From CALSMU01 sp965230225 (GTDB taxonomy: Bacteria; Bacteroidota; Bacteroidia; Flavobacteriales_D; Parvicellaceae), in NCBI GenBank assembly GCA_965230225.1, contig CBDDKM010000010.1:496001-560000 (forward strand): a stretch of 64,000 bases of DNA, written 5' to 3'. Below, in pieces: positions 1-8,453 of this stretch (within the stretch, counting starts at the first letter, position 1; each line of letters starts with the position of its first letter). The notes beneath the pieces are model-generated. The model was not told where the DNA came from. It saw only the letters and a program-made list of their open reading frames with translations, and made no database searches. A program made the position numbers and the translations under genes.

Positions 1-1
1 T

Positions 2-229
2 GTAATTAAAAAGCAAGACTTTATCATTTTTGATCATCTTCTACCAGAAGCTCCTCAATTAGAGGGGATCAAAGATTTTTATGTTTCCGACCTAAGCTTT
101 GATGCTTTCTACTGGGAAAGTGGCAAATGGAGACTACTCAAGGATATTGACATTAGAACAGGTAAATCCAAAAAAGATAGGATTTACCATGACCCTAGAA
201 AAGACAAAACTCCCTTGTCCGGAAGATGA
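2..229 (+). CDS. C-terminal end of an unrecognised protein (partial)
   Basis: An open frame enters from the left window edge and runs 75 codons to a TGA at 227-229. The fragment is rich in Asp, Lys and aromatic residues (FYVSDLSFDAFYWESGKW near its middle) and ends in a basic tail. It has no recognisable motif, and the start lies outside the window, so no function is assigned. It is convergent with the large secreted-protein gene on the minus strand, and its last codons form part of the hairpin terminator between the two genes. Confidence 0.6.
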   Translation, partial: VIKKQDFIIFDHLLPEAPQLEGIKDFYVSDLSFDAFYWESGKWRLLKDIDIRTGKSKKDRIYHDPRKDKTPLSGR

Positions 230-241
230 ACAAGGGAGTTT
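196..241 (-). terminator. Rho-independent terminator of the type B cargo operon
   Basis: A perfect 12-bp stem (207-218 with 230-241) encloses an 11-nt loop. Read on the minus strand, the stem is followed by a T-rich tract (TTTTGTCTTTT). It lies just past the stop of the minus-strand gene ending at 267 and overlaps the end of the plus-strand partial gene. No T tract follows on the plus strand, so it fits minus-strand transcription best. Confidence 0.75.
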
Positions 242-266
242 CCAACTTAGATCTCGGTACTAAATC

Positions 267-3200
267 TTATTTCAATAAAGTAACATGGCCTATATATTCA
301 TGGGTATCTCCATGAACCATGTCTTTAACTTTAAGTTTCCAAACATATACATCGGTTTGCGACATCACTCCTTTGTATTTTCCATCCCAACCGATAGAAG
401 GATGATGACCTTCGAAGATTAATTCTCCCCAACGGTTAAATATTAGGAACTCGTAGTTCAATGGGTCCACTCCTTTTGTTACCGGAATAAAGATGTTATT
501 CACCTCATCACCGTCTGGAGTAAATGCATTTGGTACGTATACAATCATTTCCTCGTTAATCACTACATTATGACATGTAGTATCTGGACATCCCTCTGCT
601 GTATATGCAATTAAACAGGTTTCGTAGGTCCCAGGATCAGAATTAGGGAAAGTATATGTAGGATTCACATTATTATCATTTTCAGCTGCTCCACCTGTAT
701 CAAATGTCCAGTCGTAAGTTACAGCATCAATAGAAGTATTAGTAAACTGAATAGTTGTGTTCAACACTGATGTTGGCTGTGGTCCGAATACGAAATCAGC
801 CACCGGATAATCAAATACACAAACATAACTTGGAATAGATACGGATGTCTGACATCCTTCTGGAGTAATAATGGACAAAGTAACATCCCAACATCCTGGT
901 TGAGTAAATGTATATGAAGCAGTTCCACAATCCTGGCTTGTACCTCCATCTCCAAAGCTCCATAAACAAGTTGATCCTGCAGGTACATTCACATCCGTAA
1001 AATTAACTGTAAGTGGTAAACATCCTTGTAACGTATCTCCAGAGAATGAAATTACCGGAATTGGGTTAATTGTAATATCAACAGAAGCTGTAGCAGCAGG
1101 TGTTTCACACCCATCAGTAACAGATACTGTATAAGTGGTAGTTACACCAGGAGCAACTGTTTGAGCAGCACCTGCTCCAACACCCTGATCCCACGTATAG
1201 TTATAAGGTCCTCCATCTCCACCATTCGCAATAGCCGAAATGTTTGCCTGATCTCCAGCACAAATTGATTGATCACTCAATGCAACCACACTTAATGGTT
1301 GATATAAACTTACCGTTACACAAGATGGAGCAGATGGACATCCGTTCGCATCGGTTGCAGTAACACAATAAGTTTGACTAGTTGCAGGGGATACGTTAAC
1401 ATTTTGTGTTATATCTCCGCTATCCCATGAGTAAGTGTAACCTCCTACTCCACCAGCTCCCTGAGAAGTTAGCACAGCAGTACCTCCAATACAAATAGTT
1501 GTATCAGAATAAGCTTGTACGGTAACAGTAGATGGACCAGAAATATTTGCTGGAGCATTGGTTCCGCAACCAGTGGCATCCTGAACATAAACTGTATAAG
1601 CTCCGGCACATAATCCGGTAAACACGTTATTGGTTACCCAGTTAGATCCATCCAAACTATATTCGGTAGCTCCTGTGGCATTCACAGTAACCTCTCCAGA
1701 ACAGTCACCTCCACAAAGCTCATCTACTTCAACAATGTTATCAATAGTAACAGCAGCAGGTCCTGTAATGGACATGGTAGTATCTATAGTACATCCATTA
1801 CCATCTTGAATGGTTAATGAATAAGGTCCTACACATAAGTTACTTACTAAAGGAACATTTCCTCCTGTTCCGGCTGGTCCCCATGTATAAGAATAGTTTC
1901 CATCTCCTCCCGCAGGAATCGAGTTAATCATTCCATCACACATTCCGTTACAAGAAGCATCTGTAATACCTAATGTTAGCGATAATGGAGCCGGTTCATT
2001 AATAGTAATATTAGCATTTGCCTGACATCCATTCCCATCTTCAACAACCACATCATAAGGTCCTGCACATAAGTTTTGAAATAAACTTCCTGTTCCGAAA
2101 TTGTTACCATTATCTATACTATAAGAAATGGTTCCCATTCCACCACCAGCAATAATATCAATTTCTCCGGTACATATATTAGCACACAATAAATCGGTAG
2201 TATTAACATTTAATGTTACCACAGTAGGCTCATTAATTACCGCCTGATCTGTTGCCTGACAACCATTAGCATCTTGAACAATAATATCGTAAGTACCCTG
2301 ACACAGGTTATTGAATGTACTTGTACCTACAAAATTGTTTCCGTTATCAATACTAAATTGAGTTGCTCCTGTTGCGTTAATGGCAATCGAACCATCGCAT
2401 AATCCGTTACAGGTAATATCTACGGGCACAACACTGTTAATGGTTGGCCCACCCTGATCTGTTACAGTAGCTGTTCCCGTAACCTGACAACCAATGGCAT
2501 CTTCAATTAAAATATTATAAGTGTTAGCTACCAATCCGGTAAAGTTTCCATTGGTTTGGAATGGCGCTGCACCGGTAATAGAATAGTTATATCCAGGTAT
2601 ACCATCATTAGCAGTTAAAGTAATTTCCCCATCTGCATTTCCACAAGTAGATTGAACAACGTTATCTACATACGATAAATCAGAGAATTGAATCACTACA
2701 TCATCCGAGTCAACACACCCTCCACCATTATCTTCTGTCCAGGTAAATGTGTACGAACCTGCAGCGTTAACAGTAACTGTAGCATTAGGGGTATTTGCAT
2801 TTGGTGCAAATACCGCTCCGGCAGGGTTACTAGTCCAGGTACCTGTACCAATACTTGGTGTAGCTCCCAGTGTATAAGATAGTGTACAACTAACATCATC
2901 TGTTCCGGCATCAGCAGTTGGGTTACCAACAAATGGTCCTCCTGTTATGGTATGAGGACATCCGTTACCATCCGTAATGTCGAATGAGTACATATCTCCA
3001 TCCTGTAATCCATTAATGACAATAGTACCTCCATGGGTACAAGTGGTATTACCAAATGATGCCGTTCCTGGCAACAAATTAGAAGCGGTAAAGTTTGATC
3101 CGTCTAATTCAGGTTGCCCACCATTAACGGTAACCGTTAAAGTTCCGGCAACACAATCCTCCACTTGAGTAGAAGTAACTTCTGGTAAATATTGTACTGC

Positions 3201-4727
3201 GAATGGAGTTCCCATTCCGTAACACCATGGACCACCGTTTATAGAGATGGCATAGTATCCGTCTGTATTACTATAAGTAGTAATTGGAACATAATAAACT
3301 GTATTATCAGTAAAGTTACCGGCATAACTTGGTCCACCTAAAAAGTTCTGATCATTAAAATCATCTCCCCATGATGCCACACCAAGTAAGCATGGATCAG
3401 TAGGGTTTCCTGCAGCATCCCATAGTTCGTTCGTTGGGAATACTGTTGGAGGACATTCGTACACAAGATAAATTAATCCCGGATCGTAAGTAATCCCTGC
3501 AATATTAAGGTCTTGTGGCGAAGTATAATCGTTGTTACTGGTAATGTCGATTTCATCTCCAAAACACAACAAGTAGTTCTGTGTACCATCTCCCGTAATT
3601 GATGCTCCAAAAGTTCCAGCATCAGCAGAACACTGACAACTAGCTGGAGCTGTACTGTTCAATTGTAATGTACAAGTTGGATCAGCAGTAAAATAGGCTG
3701 TAATGGTTATAGCAGCTCCATCAGAAGGAATTCCAGACACACTCCAGTTATAAGGCCCAACAAAAGGAGGGTTAATAATCGTGTCGTAAGTAGTTGTTCC
3801 ATTATCAACAGAAACCACTAATGTTCCCCCTGCCGGTGGATCTTGAAAATCAAGATCTCCATTCACCATATATGCATCGGTTGCAGGATCACAAGCTCCA
3901 ATGTTGGCAAACAAAGAAGTCATGAAACAGTTACAAACTGGCTCAGTAAACGTTCCTGTAGAAATTGTACATGCTGGATCATCTGTAAAATAAGCAGTTA
4001 CATCACAACCTGTTGTTCCATCCGCCGTAATTCCTGTAATCGAAAAGTTTAAAGGTGAGTTAAATGGAGGGTTATAAGCCGTTTGATCACCAGAACATGT
4101 TTCTACAATTAACTGTCCTGTCGTAGGAGGGTCAGTAAAAGTAACATCACCTGTAATATCAAATGTTCCTGCCACACAAGCTCCAATATTAGCATTGATT
4201 CCAGTCATCACACATGGATTAACAATACTACAATCAGTAGTTCCAGCTCCACCTGTTTGATTAGCGCTAATGTTCATCGGCTGTCCGGAGAAGTTAGTAA
4301 TCAATACCAAATAAAACTCTCCAGTTTGAGCATTAGGAATATTTACCACCTCATTTACAGCAGTAGAATAACTACAATCAACGGTATTCCCTGCAGTAAG
4401 GTTATTACATGCTCCGGTTAAACTGGCAAATGGTCCCCAACAAATAAAGTCAATATCACAACCTCCACCACCACAACCATCGTTGGTTAGGGTAATATCT
4501 ATATTACCAGACTGATCAATCTGTAAAAAATACCATGCTGGATTTGGTTGAGAAAATAGACAACCATAATCAGGACCTACTTCGGCAGTTGTACTTGTCG
4601 ATGCCGGGAATGTTGCCCCACTATTGGTACAAAATGGATCGGCGCTGGCACAATCAGTCCCTTGTGAATATGAATTTCCTACTCCAATAGCTAGTAGGAA
4701 AGTAAATATTGCTAATACTTTTTTCAT
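267..4727 (-). CDS. T9SS type B cargo protein with SprB-like repeats and PKD domains
   Basis: This 1486-residue secreted protein starts with a signal peptide (residues 1-21, cleavage after YSQ). It then has a Cys-rich N-terminal module shared with the paralogue at 5379-8144, about five SprB-like repeats (roughly residues 670-1070, each ending in a DxNGC-type motif followed by an EP or GP turn), two Ig-like modules containing TTIC/SIC, and PKD domains with WSFGDGG. The end is a gliding-motility-associated type B sorting domain (VPNAFTPDGD, FNRWGELIFE, WDGKYKG, YVWKLKVKD). Family knowledge: such proteins cross the outer membrane through the T9SS and stay cell-surface associated, often as adhesins. 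Only 9 nt separate it from the small secreted gene upstream, so the two are probably cotranscribed. The sorting-domain call is secure; the ligand is unknown. Confidence 0.93.
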   Translation of the reverse strand: MKKVLAIFTFLLAIGVGNSYSQGTDCASADPFCTNSGATFPASTSTTAEVGPDYGCLFSQPNPAWYFLQIDQSGNIDITLTNDGCGGGGCDIDFICWGPFASLTGACNNLTAGNTVDCSYSTAVNEVVNIPNAQTGEFYLVLITNFSGQPMNISANQTGGAGTTDCSIVNPCVMTGINANIGACVAGTFDITGDVTFTDPPTTGQLIVETCSGDQTAYNPPFNSPLNFSITGITADGTTGCDVTAYFTDDPACTISTGTFTEPVCNCFMTSLFANIGACDPATDAYMVNGDLDFQDPPAGGTLVVSVDNGTTTYDTIINPPFVGPYNWSVSGIPSDGAAITITAYFTADPTCTLQLNSTAPASCQCSADAGTFGASITGDGTQNYLLCFGDEIDITSNNDYTSPQDLNIAGITYDPGLIYLVYECPPTVFPTNELWDAAGNPTDPCLLGVASWGDDFNDQNFLGGPSYAGNFTDNTVYYVPITTYSNTDGYYAISINGGPWCYGMGTPFAVQYLPEVTSTQVEDCVAGTLTVTVNGGQPELDGSNFTASNLLPGTASFGNTTCTHGGTIVINGLQDGDMYSFDITDGNGCPHTITGGPFVGNPTADAGTDDVSCTLSYTLGATPSIGTGTWTSNPAGAVFAPNANTPNATVTVNAAGSYTFTWTEDNGGGCVDSDDVVIQFSDLSYVDNVVQSTCGNADGEITLTANDGIPGYNYSITGAAPFQTNGNFTGLVANTYNILIEDAIGCQVTGTATVTDQGGPTINSVVPVDITCNGLCDGSIAINATGATQFSIDNGNNFVGTSTFNNLCQGTYDIIVQDANGCQATDQAVINEPTVVTLNVNTTDLLCANICTGEIDIIAGGGMGTISYSIDNGNNFGTGSLFQNLCAGPYDVVVEDGNGCQANANITINEPAPLSLTLGITDASCNGMCDGMINSIPAGGDGNYSYTWGPAGTGGNVPLVSNLCVGPYSLTIQDGNGCTIDTTMSITGPAAVTIDNIVEVDELCGGDCSGEVTVNATGATEYSLDGSNWVTNNVFTGLCAGAYTVYVQDATGCGTNAPANISGPSTVTVQAYSDTTICIGGTAVLTSQGAGGVGGYTYSWDSGDITQNVNVSPATSQTYCVTATDANGCPSAPSCVTVSLYQPLSVVALSDQSICAGDQANISAIANGGDGGPYNYTWDQGVGAGAAQTVAPGVTTTYTVSVTDGCETPAATASVDITINPIPVISFSGDTLQGCLPLTVNFTDVNVPAGSTCLWSFGDGGTSQDCGTASYTFTQPGCWDVTLSIITPEGCQTSVSIPSYVCVFDYPVADFVFGPQPTSVLNTTIQFTNTSIDAVTYDWTFDTGGAAENDNNVNPTYTFPNSDPGTYETCLIAYTAEGCPDTTCHNVVINEEMIVYVPNAFTPDGDEVNNIFIPVTKGVDPLNYEFLIFNRWGELIFEGHHPSIGWDGKYKGVMSQTDVYVWKLKVKDMVHGDTHEYIGHVTLLK
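1511..2660 (-). repeat. Coding array of about five SprB-like repeats
   Basis: Inside the 1486-residue cargo protein, five units of about 75-90 residues recur. Recurring elements are C-x-G-x-C-D/S-G at the start, YSIDNG or FSIDNG in the middle, NLC-x-G-x-Y, and a closing QDANGC-like block. The DNA is visibly similar between units, but codons have diverged, so it is an old protein-level array rather than a recent tandem duplication. Unit boundaries are approximate. Confidence 0.75.
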
Positions 4728-4736
4728 TTCCTCTAA

Positions 4737-5132
4737 CTATTTATTCAGTAATTCTTCTCTTTCTTTCTTCGCATTAGCAACGAACTGCTCCATCTGCTCA
4801 TACCAACCATTTTCTTTGGCTTTGGCATCTTCTTCAGGGTTACTTTTAACCCACTCCACTTTCTTGCGAATGCTTTCTATATATGTATCGTAATATTCAA
4901 CCGTTTTTTCAGGTTGAGAATTTTTATTGCTAGATGAAACCTGAGCGTGAACCGCCGGTTTGCTTTTTTCTATTCTTACTTCATTAGGTGAAACTTGTTC
5001 GTGGGAAGTTTTTGAATTCTCATTTTCCACTTTATTAACAGTGGCTCCCTTAGCTGGTTGTAACGCTCTTTTTTCCTGAGCAAATACACCTATCACAAAT
5101 AGGGATAGAATGGTGGTGATGATTAGTTTCAT
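4737..5132 (-). CDS. Small secreted coiled-coil protein, unknown function
   Basis: This 131-residue protein begins with a signal peptide (MKLIITTILSLFVIGVFAQ, cleavage after FAQ). A hydrophilic Lys/Glu/Ser-rich body follows, and the C-terminal half (about residues 75-131) is predicted helical and highly charged (KVEWVKSNPEEDAKAKENGW). No known family is recognised. Its stop is 9 nt before the start of the giant T9SS cargo gene, so it is the first gene of that operon. It may act in the periplasm or assist that cargo, but nothing in the sequence proves this. It carries no T9SS sorting domain. Confidence 0.75.
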   Translation of the reverse strand: MKLIITTILSLFVIGVFAQEKRALQPAKGATVNKVENENSKTSHEQVSPNEVRIEKSKPAVHAQVSSSNKNSQPEKTVEYYDTYIESIRKKVEWVKSNPEEDAKAKENGWYEQMEQFVANAKKEREELLNK

Positions 5133-5149
5133 TGTGCGTGGTTATCTTA

Positions 5150-5186
5150 AAACATTATTACAACGGTTTAGTTGTAAAAGGTTGCC
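5150..5186 (-). promoter_or_regulatory. Candidate ECF-type promoter of the small secreted/type B cargo operon
   Basis: On the minus strand GGCAACCTTTT (5186-5176) is followed, 16 nt after GCAAC, by GTTGTAAT. A TTACAAC/GTTGTAA inverted repeat (5158-5164, 5171-5177) overlaps the downstream element. The arrangement resembles the region upstream of the other type B cargo gene and that of the second sigma gene. It lies about 20-50 nt before the start codon. No TAnnTTTG housekeeping box was seen here. Assignment to an ECF sigma factor is inference. Confidence 0.4.
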
Positions 5187-5378
5187 TTAAATTTAACAAT
5201 AAATATCAAAAAAGTTGGAAATTATAACGATTGATCAAATTATCAATTCCTTATTCAAACAATACGATTTAATTTATTAAGCAACCATAACGGCTGACAG
5301 CCCAATAACCACGTAGGTTTCAATGCACGCATCGATAAAACAACCTAAACTAATAACAAAAAAAAAGTTTTTAAAAAT

Positions 5379-8144
5379 TTATCTCAATAAAGAAACATGC
5401 CCGGTTAATTCATGATGCCCATTATCGGCAGCCGCTTTAACTTCCACTTTCCAGATGTAAATATCTTGCTCTACAGGTAGCCCTTTGTAAGTTCCATCCC
5501 AAGCTTCTCCAGGTGTTTCAGAAAAGAATATCAGTTGTCCCCATTTATTGAAAACATAGAACTCATACGTATCTTCTTTAATCCCTGCAGTTACCGGAAC
5601 AAATTCCTCATTATGCGGGTCACCATCAGGAGTAAAAGCATTTGGTACAAACACTAAAATTTCGTCATAAATTGTTACTGGCTGGCACAATTGCGATTCG
5701 CACTGTTCGGCACTGGTTGCTGTTAGACATACATTATAAGTTCCCGGCAATTGATCTGGGAAAGTATATACTGGATTTACCGAATTATCATTTGTAATCA
5801 CACCTTCCACATCAAACTCCCAATCGTAAGATACCGCTCCGGTAGTTAAATTATTGAAAGTAATGGTCGGATTAAAGATCGTTGTAGGGTTGGGTTGCCA
5901 ATCAAAATTAACGATCGGGTACCCTGCCACGCAAACATAAGAGGGCATTACCGTTTGTGATTGACATCCTTCCTGAGTAGTAATGTTTAAAGTAACATCC
6001 CAACACCCAGGAATATTAAAATCGTATGAAGGACTCATTGAACTGCTTGTTCCTCCATCACCAAAATCCCAGGAGCAGGTTGCTCCCGCTGGTAAATTGT
6101 CTTCTGTAAAATTAACTGATACAGGTGCACAACCTTGTAACACATCACCAGTAAAGGTAACGGTTGGTGCCGTGTGCACTGTAATGGTTGCCGTACCACT
6201 CTGAGAAGGGGTTTCACAACCATCTGTAACCGTACAGGTATAAGTTGTAGTAGTTGATGGAGATACTGTTTGACTATCTCCCGCTCCAATACCCTGATCC
6301 CAAACAAAGTTATATGGTCCACCATCTCCTCCTGTTGCACTAGCTGATATATTTGCCGGATCACCTTCACAGATAGCCTGATCACTTAGCACAGTTATAT
6401 CCAATGGTGGATACAAGTCCACGTTAGCACAAGTGGAAAGTGAAATACAACCATCGCTATCCGTAACTACTACACAGAAAGTTTGAGCAGAAGAAGGATT
6501 TACATTAATGGTTTGAGTTACAGCGCTATTATCCCAGACATAGGTAAATGGAGCCGTTCCTCCTAAGGGAGTAGCAGTTAAAGAAGCTGTTCCTCCCTCA
6601 CATATTGTGGTATCACTAATGGTAACATTCAGGCCTGAAAAAGGGCCTCCGGTAAACGTAGACACACATCCATTTCCATCGGTTAAATCAAACGAATAAT
6701 TATCTCCCTGATTCAATCCAGTAATGGAAACGGTTCCTCCACTAGAACTTAACGTAGTAGCAGATAGGCTGGCTGTTGCCGGTTGTAAATTGGAAAGCAC
6801 ATAATTACTTGCAAAAAACTCTGGATATCCACCGGATATTACCACATCCACCGATGTGGTAGCACAAATTTCAGTTCCTGTTATATCGATGGGCTCCAAA
6901 TAGGTAATCGGAATGGCTGTTCCAAGGTCATAACAGTTGGGATCGTAAAATTGATTTGCTCCATTGTACAAAGTAATAGGAACAATATAAAAGGTATTGT
7001 TGGTTACTGTTGCTCCTCCCCCAATAATTGATGCTAATGTTCCTCCCAATGATCCAGATGTATTGGTTTCGGTAAAACTGTTGAGAGTACCAGTATAAAA
7101 ACCGCTAAAACAAGGGTCGGCATTAGGTTCTAATCCCGCAGTTGGCGGACATGTGTATATGGCAAATCCAAGTCCGGGACTAAACGTATTTCCAGAAACT
7201 GTACCTGAGTTTAGTGGATCAGTAAAATCATTATTGGTTTGAATATCGATTTCATCCCCCACACATAGAACATAATTGTTTGTACCACTACCATTAAGAG
7301 TTACTGTTACACTTCCGGCATCTGCCTGACAAGTGGGAGTAACGGAACATGGTTGCGGCTCTGTAAATGCAGTAGTCATAGTACATAAGGTTGCATCTGT
7401 AAAATAAGCCGTTACATCGCACCCCGCACCTGTAGCTGGTAGCCCAGTGAGGCTATATGATTGAGATGTACCAAATGGCGGATTAAACACCTGTTGGTTC
7501 CCATTACAATCCTCCACTATTAACTGCCCCGTGGTTGGGGCATCGAGGTAGGTGACGGTACCACTTAAAGTGTAAGTATCTGTTGCGGGATCACAAGCCC
7601 CGGGGTTAGCTGTTAAACCTGTCATATCGCACAATACGGTACAATCAGTTGTTCCTACCCCTCCAGATTGAGAAAGTGAAATGGTTCCAGATTGCCCTGA
7701 ATAATTGGTAATCAGAACTAAATAATACTCTCCGGTTATAGCATTAGGAATAGTACATGTTTCTACCGCAGCAATCGAATAACTACAGTCTACCTCATTA
7801 CCAGAAGTTAGTAAAGAGGTACATGGAGATGTTGGGTCCGGAAATGGCCCCCAGCAAATAAAATCTACATCAATTCCACTACCAGCACTGGTGGTTTGAG
7901 AAATATCCAGAATCAAATCTCCGGATTGATCGATTTGAAGAAAATACCAGGCCGGATTGGGTTGTGTTGCTAAACAACCATAATCAGGACCACTTTGAGC
8001 AGTGGTACTGGTACTGTTGGGGAAGTTGTATGTGGTTCCCGTACAAAATGGATCTGCTGATGAGCAGTCCACTCCCTGAGCAATAGTAGCAGAGCTAAAT
8101 ATTATCCAACTGACAATAAGTAGCCATAGTTTTTTTGGTTTCAT
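5379..8144 (-). CDS. T9SS type B cargo protein with PKD domains (paralogue of 267-4727)
   Basis: This 921-residue secreted protein has a signal peptide (about residues 1-22, ending ATIAQ) and then the same N-terminal module as its neighbour (DCSSADPFCTG, PAWYFLQIDQSG). It continues with a TxxCxxTxxL-type Cys-rich region, two Ig-like modules (SDTTICEGG, SDQAICEGD), PKD domains (CSWDFGDGG) and a C-terminal type B sorting domain (VPNAFTPDGD, FNKWGQLIFF, WDGTYKG). It lacks the SprB-like block present in the paralogue. Family knowledge points to T9SS export and surface attachment. It is probably a separate transcription unit, because 246 nt lie between its stop and the next gene and it has its own upstream GCAAC element. 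Confidence 0.93.
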   Translation of the reverse strand: MKPKKLWLLIVSWIIFSSATIAQGVDCSSADPFCTGTTYNFPNSTSTTAQSGPDYGCLATQPNPAWYFLQIDQSGDLILDISQTTSAGSGIDVDFICWGPFPDPTSPCTSLLTSGNEVDCSYSIAAVETCTIPNAITGEYYLVLITNYSGQSGTISLSQSGGVGTTDCTVLCDMTGLTANPGACDPATDTYTLSGTVTYLDAPTTGQLIVEDCNGNQQVFNPPFGTSQSYSLTGLPATGAGCDVTAYFTDATLCTMTTAFTEPQPCSVTPTCQADAGSVTVTLNGSGTNNYVLCVGDEIDIQTNNDFTDPLNSGTVSGNTFSPGLGFAIYTCPPTAGLEPNADPCFSGFYTGTLNSFTETNTSGSLGGTLASIIGGGATVTNNTFYIVPITLYNGANQFYDPNCYDLGTAIPITYLEPIDITGTEICATTSVDVVISGGYPEFFASNYVLSNLQPATASLSATTLSSSGGTVSITGLNQGDNYSFDLTDGNGCVSTFTGGPFSGLNVTISDTTICEGGTASLTATPLGGTAPFTYVWDNSAVTQTINVNPSSAQTFCVVVTDSDGCISLSTCANVDLYPPLDITVLSDQAICEGDPANISASATGGDGGPYNFVWDQGIGAGDSQTVSPSTTTTYTCTVTDGCETPSQSGTATITVHTAPTVTFTGDVLQGCAPVSVNFTEDNLPAGATCSWDFGDGGTSSSMSPSYDFNIPGCWDVTLNITTQEGCQSQTVMPSYVCVAGYPIVNFDWQPNPTTIFNPTITFNNLTTGAVSYDWEFDVEGVITNDNSVNPVYTFPDQLPGTYNVCLTATSAEQCESQLCQPVTIYDEILVFVPNAFTPDGDPHNEEFVPVTAGIKEDTYEFYVFNKWGQLIFFSETPGEAWDGTYKGLPVEQDIYIWKVEVKAAADNGHHELTGHVSLLR

Positions 8145-8453
8145 TGTGGTGCAATGTTGTGGTGTTTACATCAAACGAAAAATTGAAAAAAAGTTGCCAT
8201 TTTTTTAACAAATTTTTCGGTGATGGTTAAAAATACAAAACACTCACTACGTAAACTATGATCTAGATCAAAGTTTTTTAATCAGGTCGCCCTACCTAAA
8301 ACATGCACATTTTAGCCCACAAAAAACTGCTGATTTTACTTTAATGTAAGGTGTTGAAAAAAATACCAAGAATATTCCACCCATTTATGAGTTATTCTCA
8401 TTCCTTTTTTATAACCTTTGTTCCGTAAATCACAACAATTAAAAATTAATTGA
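8145..8453. promoter_or_regulatory. Divergent intergenic region between the type B cargo gene and serC
   Basis: These 309 bases hold no supported gene. On the minus strand GGCAACTTTTTTT (8198-8186) is followed, 16 nt after GCAAC, by GTTTGATG, a candidate promoter for the cargo gene. A perfect 12-bp palindrome, TGATCTAGATCA, sits at 8259-8270 and resembles a Crp/Fnr-family site. On the serC side, CCTTTG near 8425-8431 is a weak match to the -7 consensus. No terminator hairpin is expected here, since transcription diverges. Confidence 0.45.
8169..8198 (-). promoter_or_regulatory. Candidate ECF-type promoter of the 921-residue cargo gene
   Basis: GGCAAC at 8198-8193 runs into seven T residues; 16 nt after GCAAC comes GTTTGATG. 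The upstream half and spacing match the element before the small secreted/cargo operon at 5150-5186. It lies 25-55 nt before the start codon, a normal promoter distance. The downstream half is only loosely conserved, so the call is tentative. Confidence 0.4.

Noticed and set aside
2688..2932. Open frames on both strands inside the 1486-residue cargo gene
   Set aside because: Antisense or out-of-frame readings of a repetitive coding region, with no promoter or family signal.
4624..4893. An 89-codon plus-strand frame across the gap between the two minus-strand secreted-protein genes
   Set aside because: It lies opposite two well-supported genes and has no independent support.
5230..5247. ATTGAT-N6-ATCAAT inverted repeat upstream of the small secreted gene
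   Set aside because: The spacing does not match the Crp/Fnr register, and the surrounding DNA is so A/T-rich that short repeats are expected.
6035..6385. A 116-codon frame within the 921-residue cargo gene
   Set aside because: Out-of-frame reading of PKD/Ig-coding DNA; composition is a by-product of the true frame.
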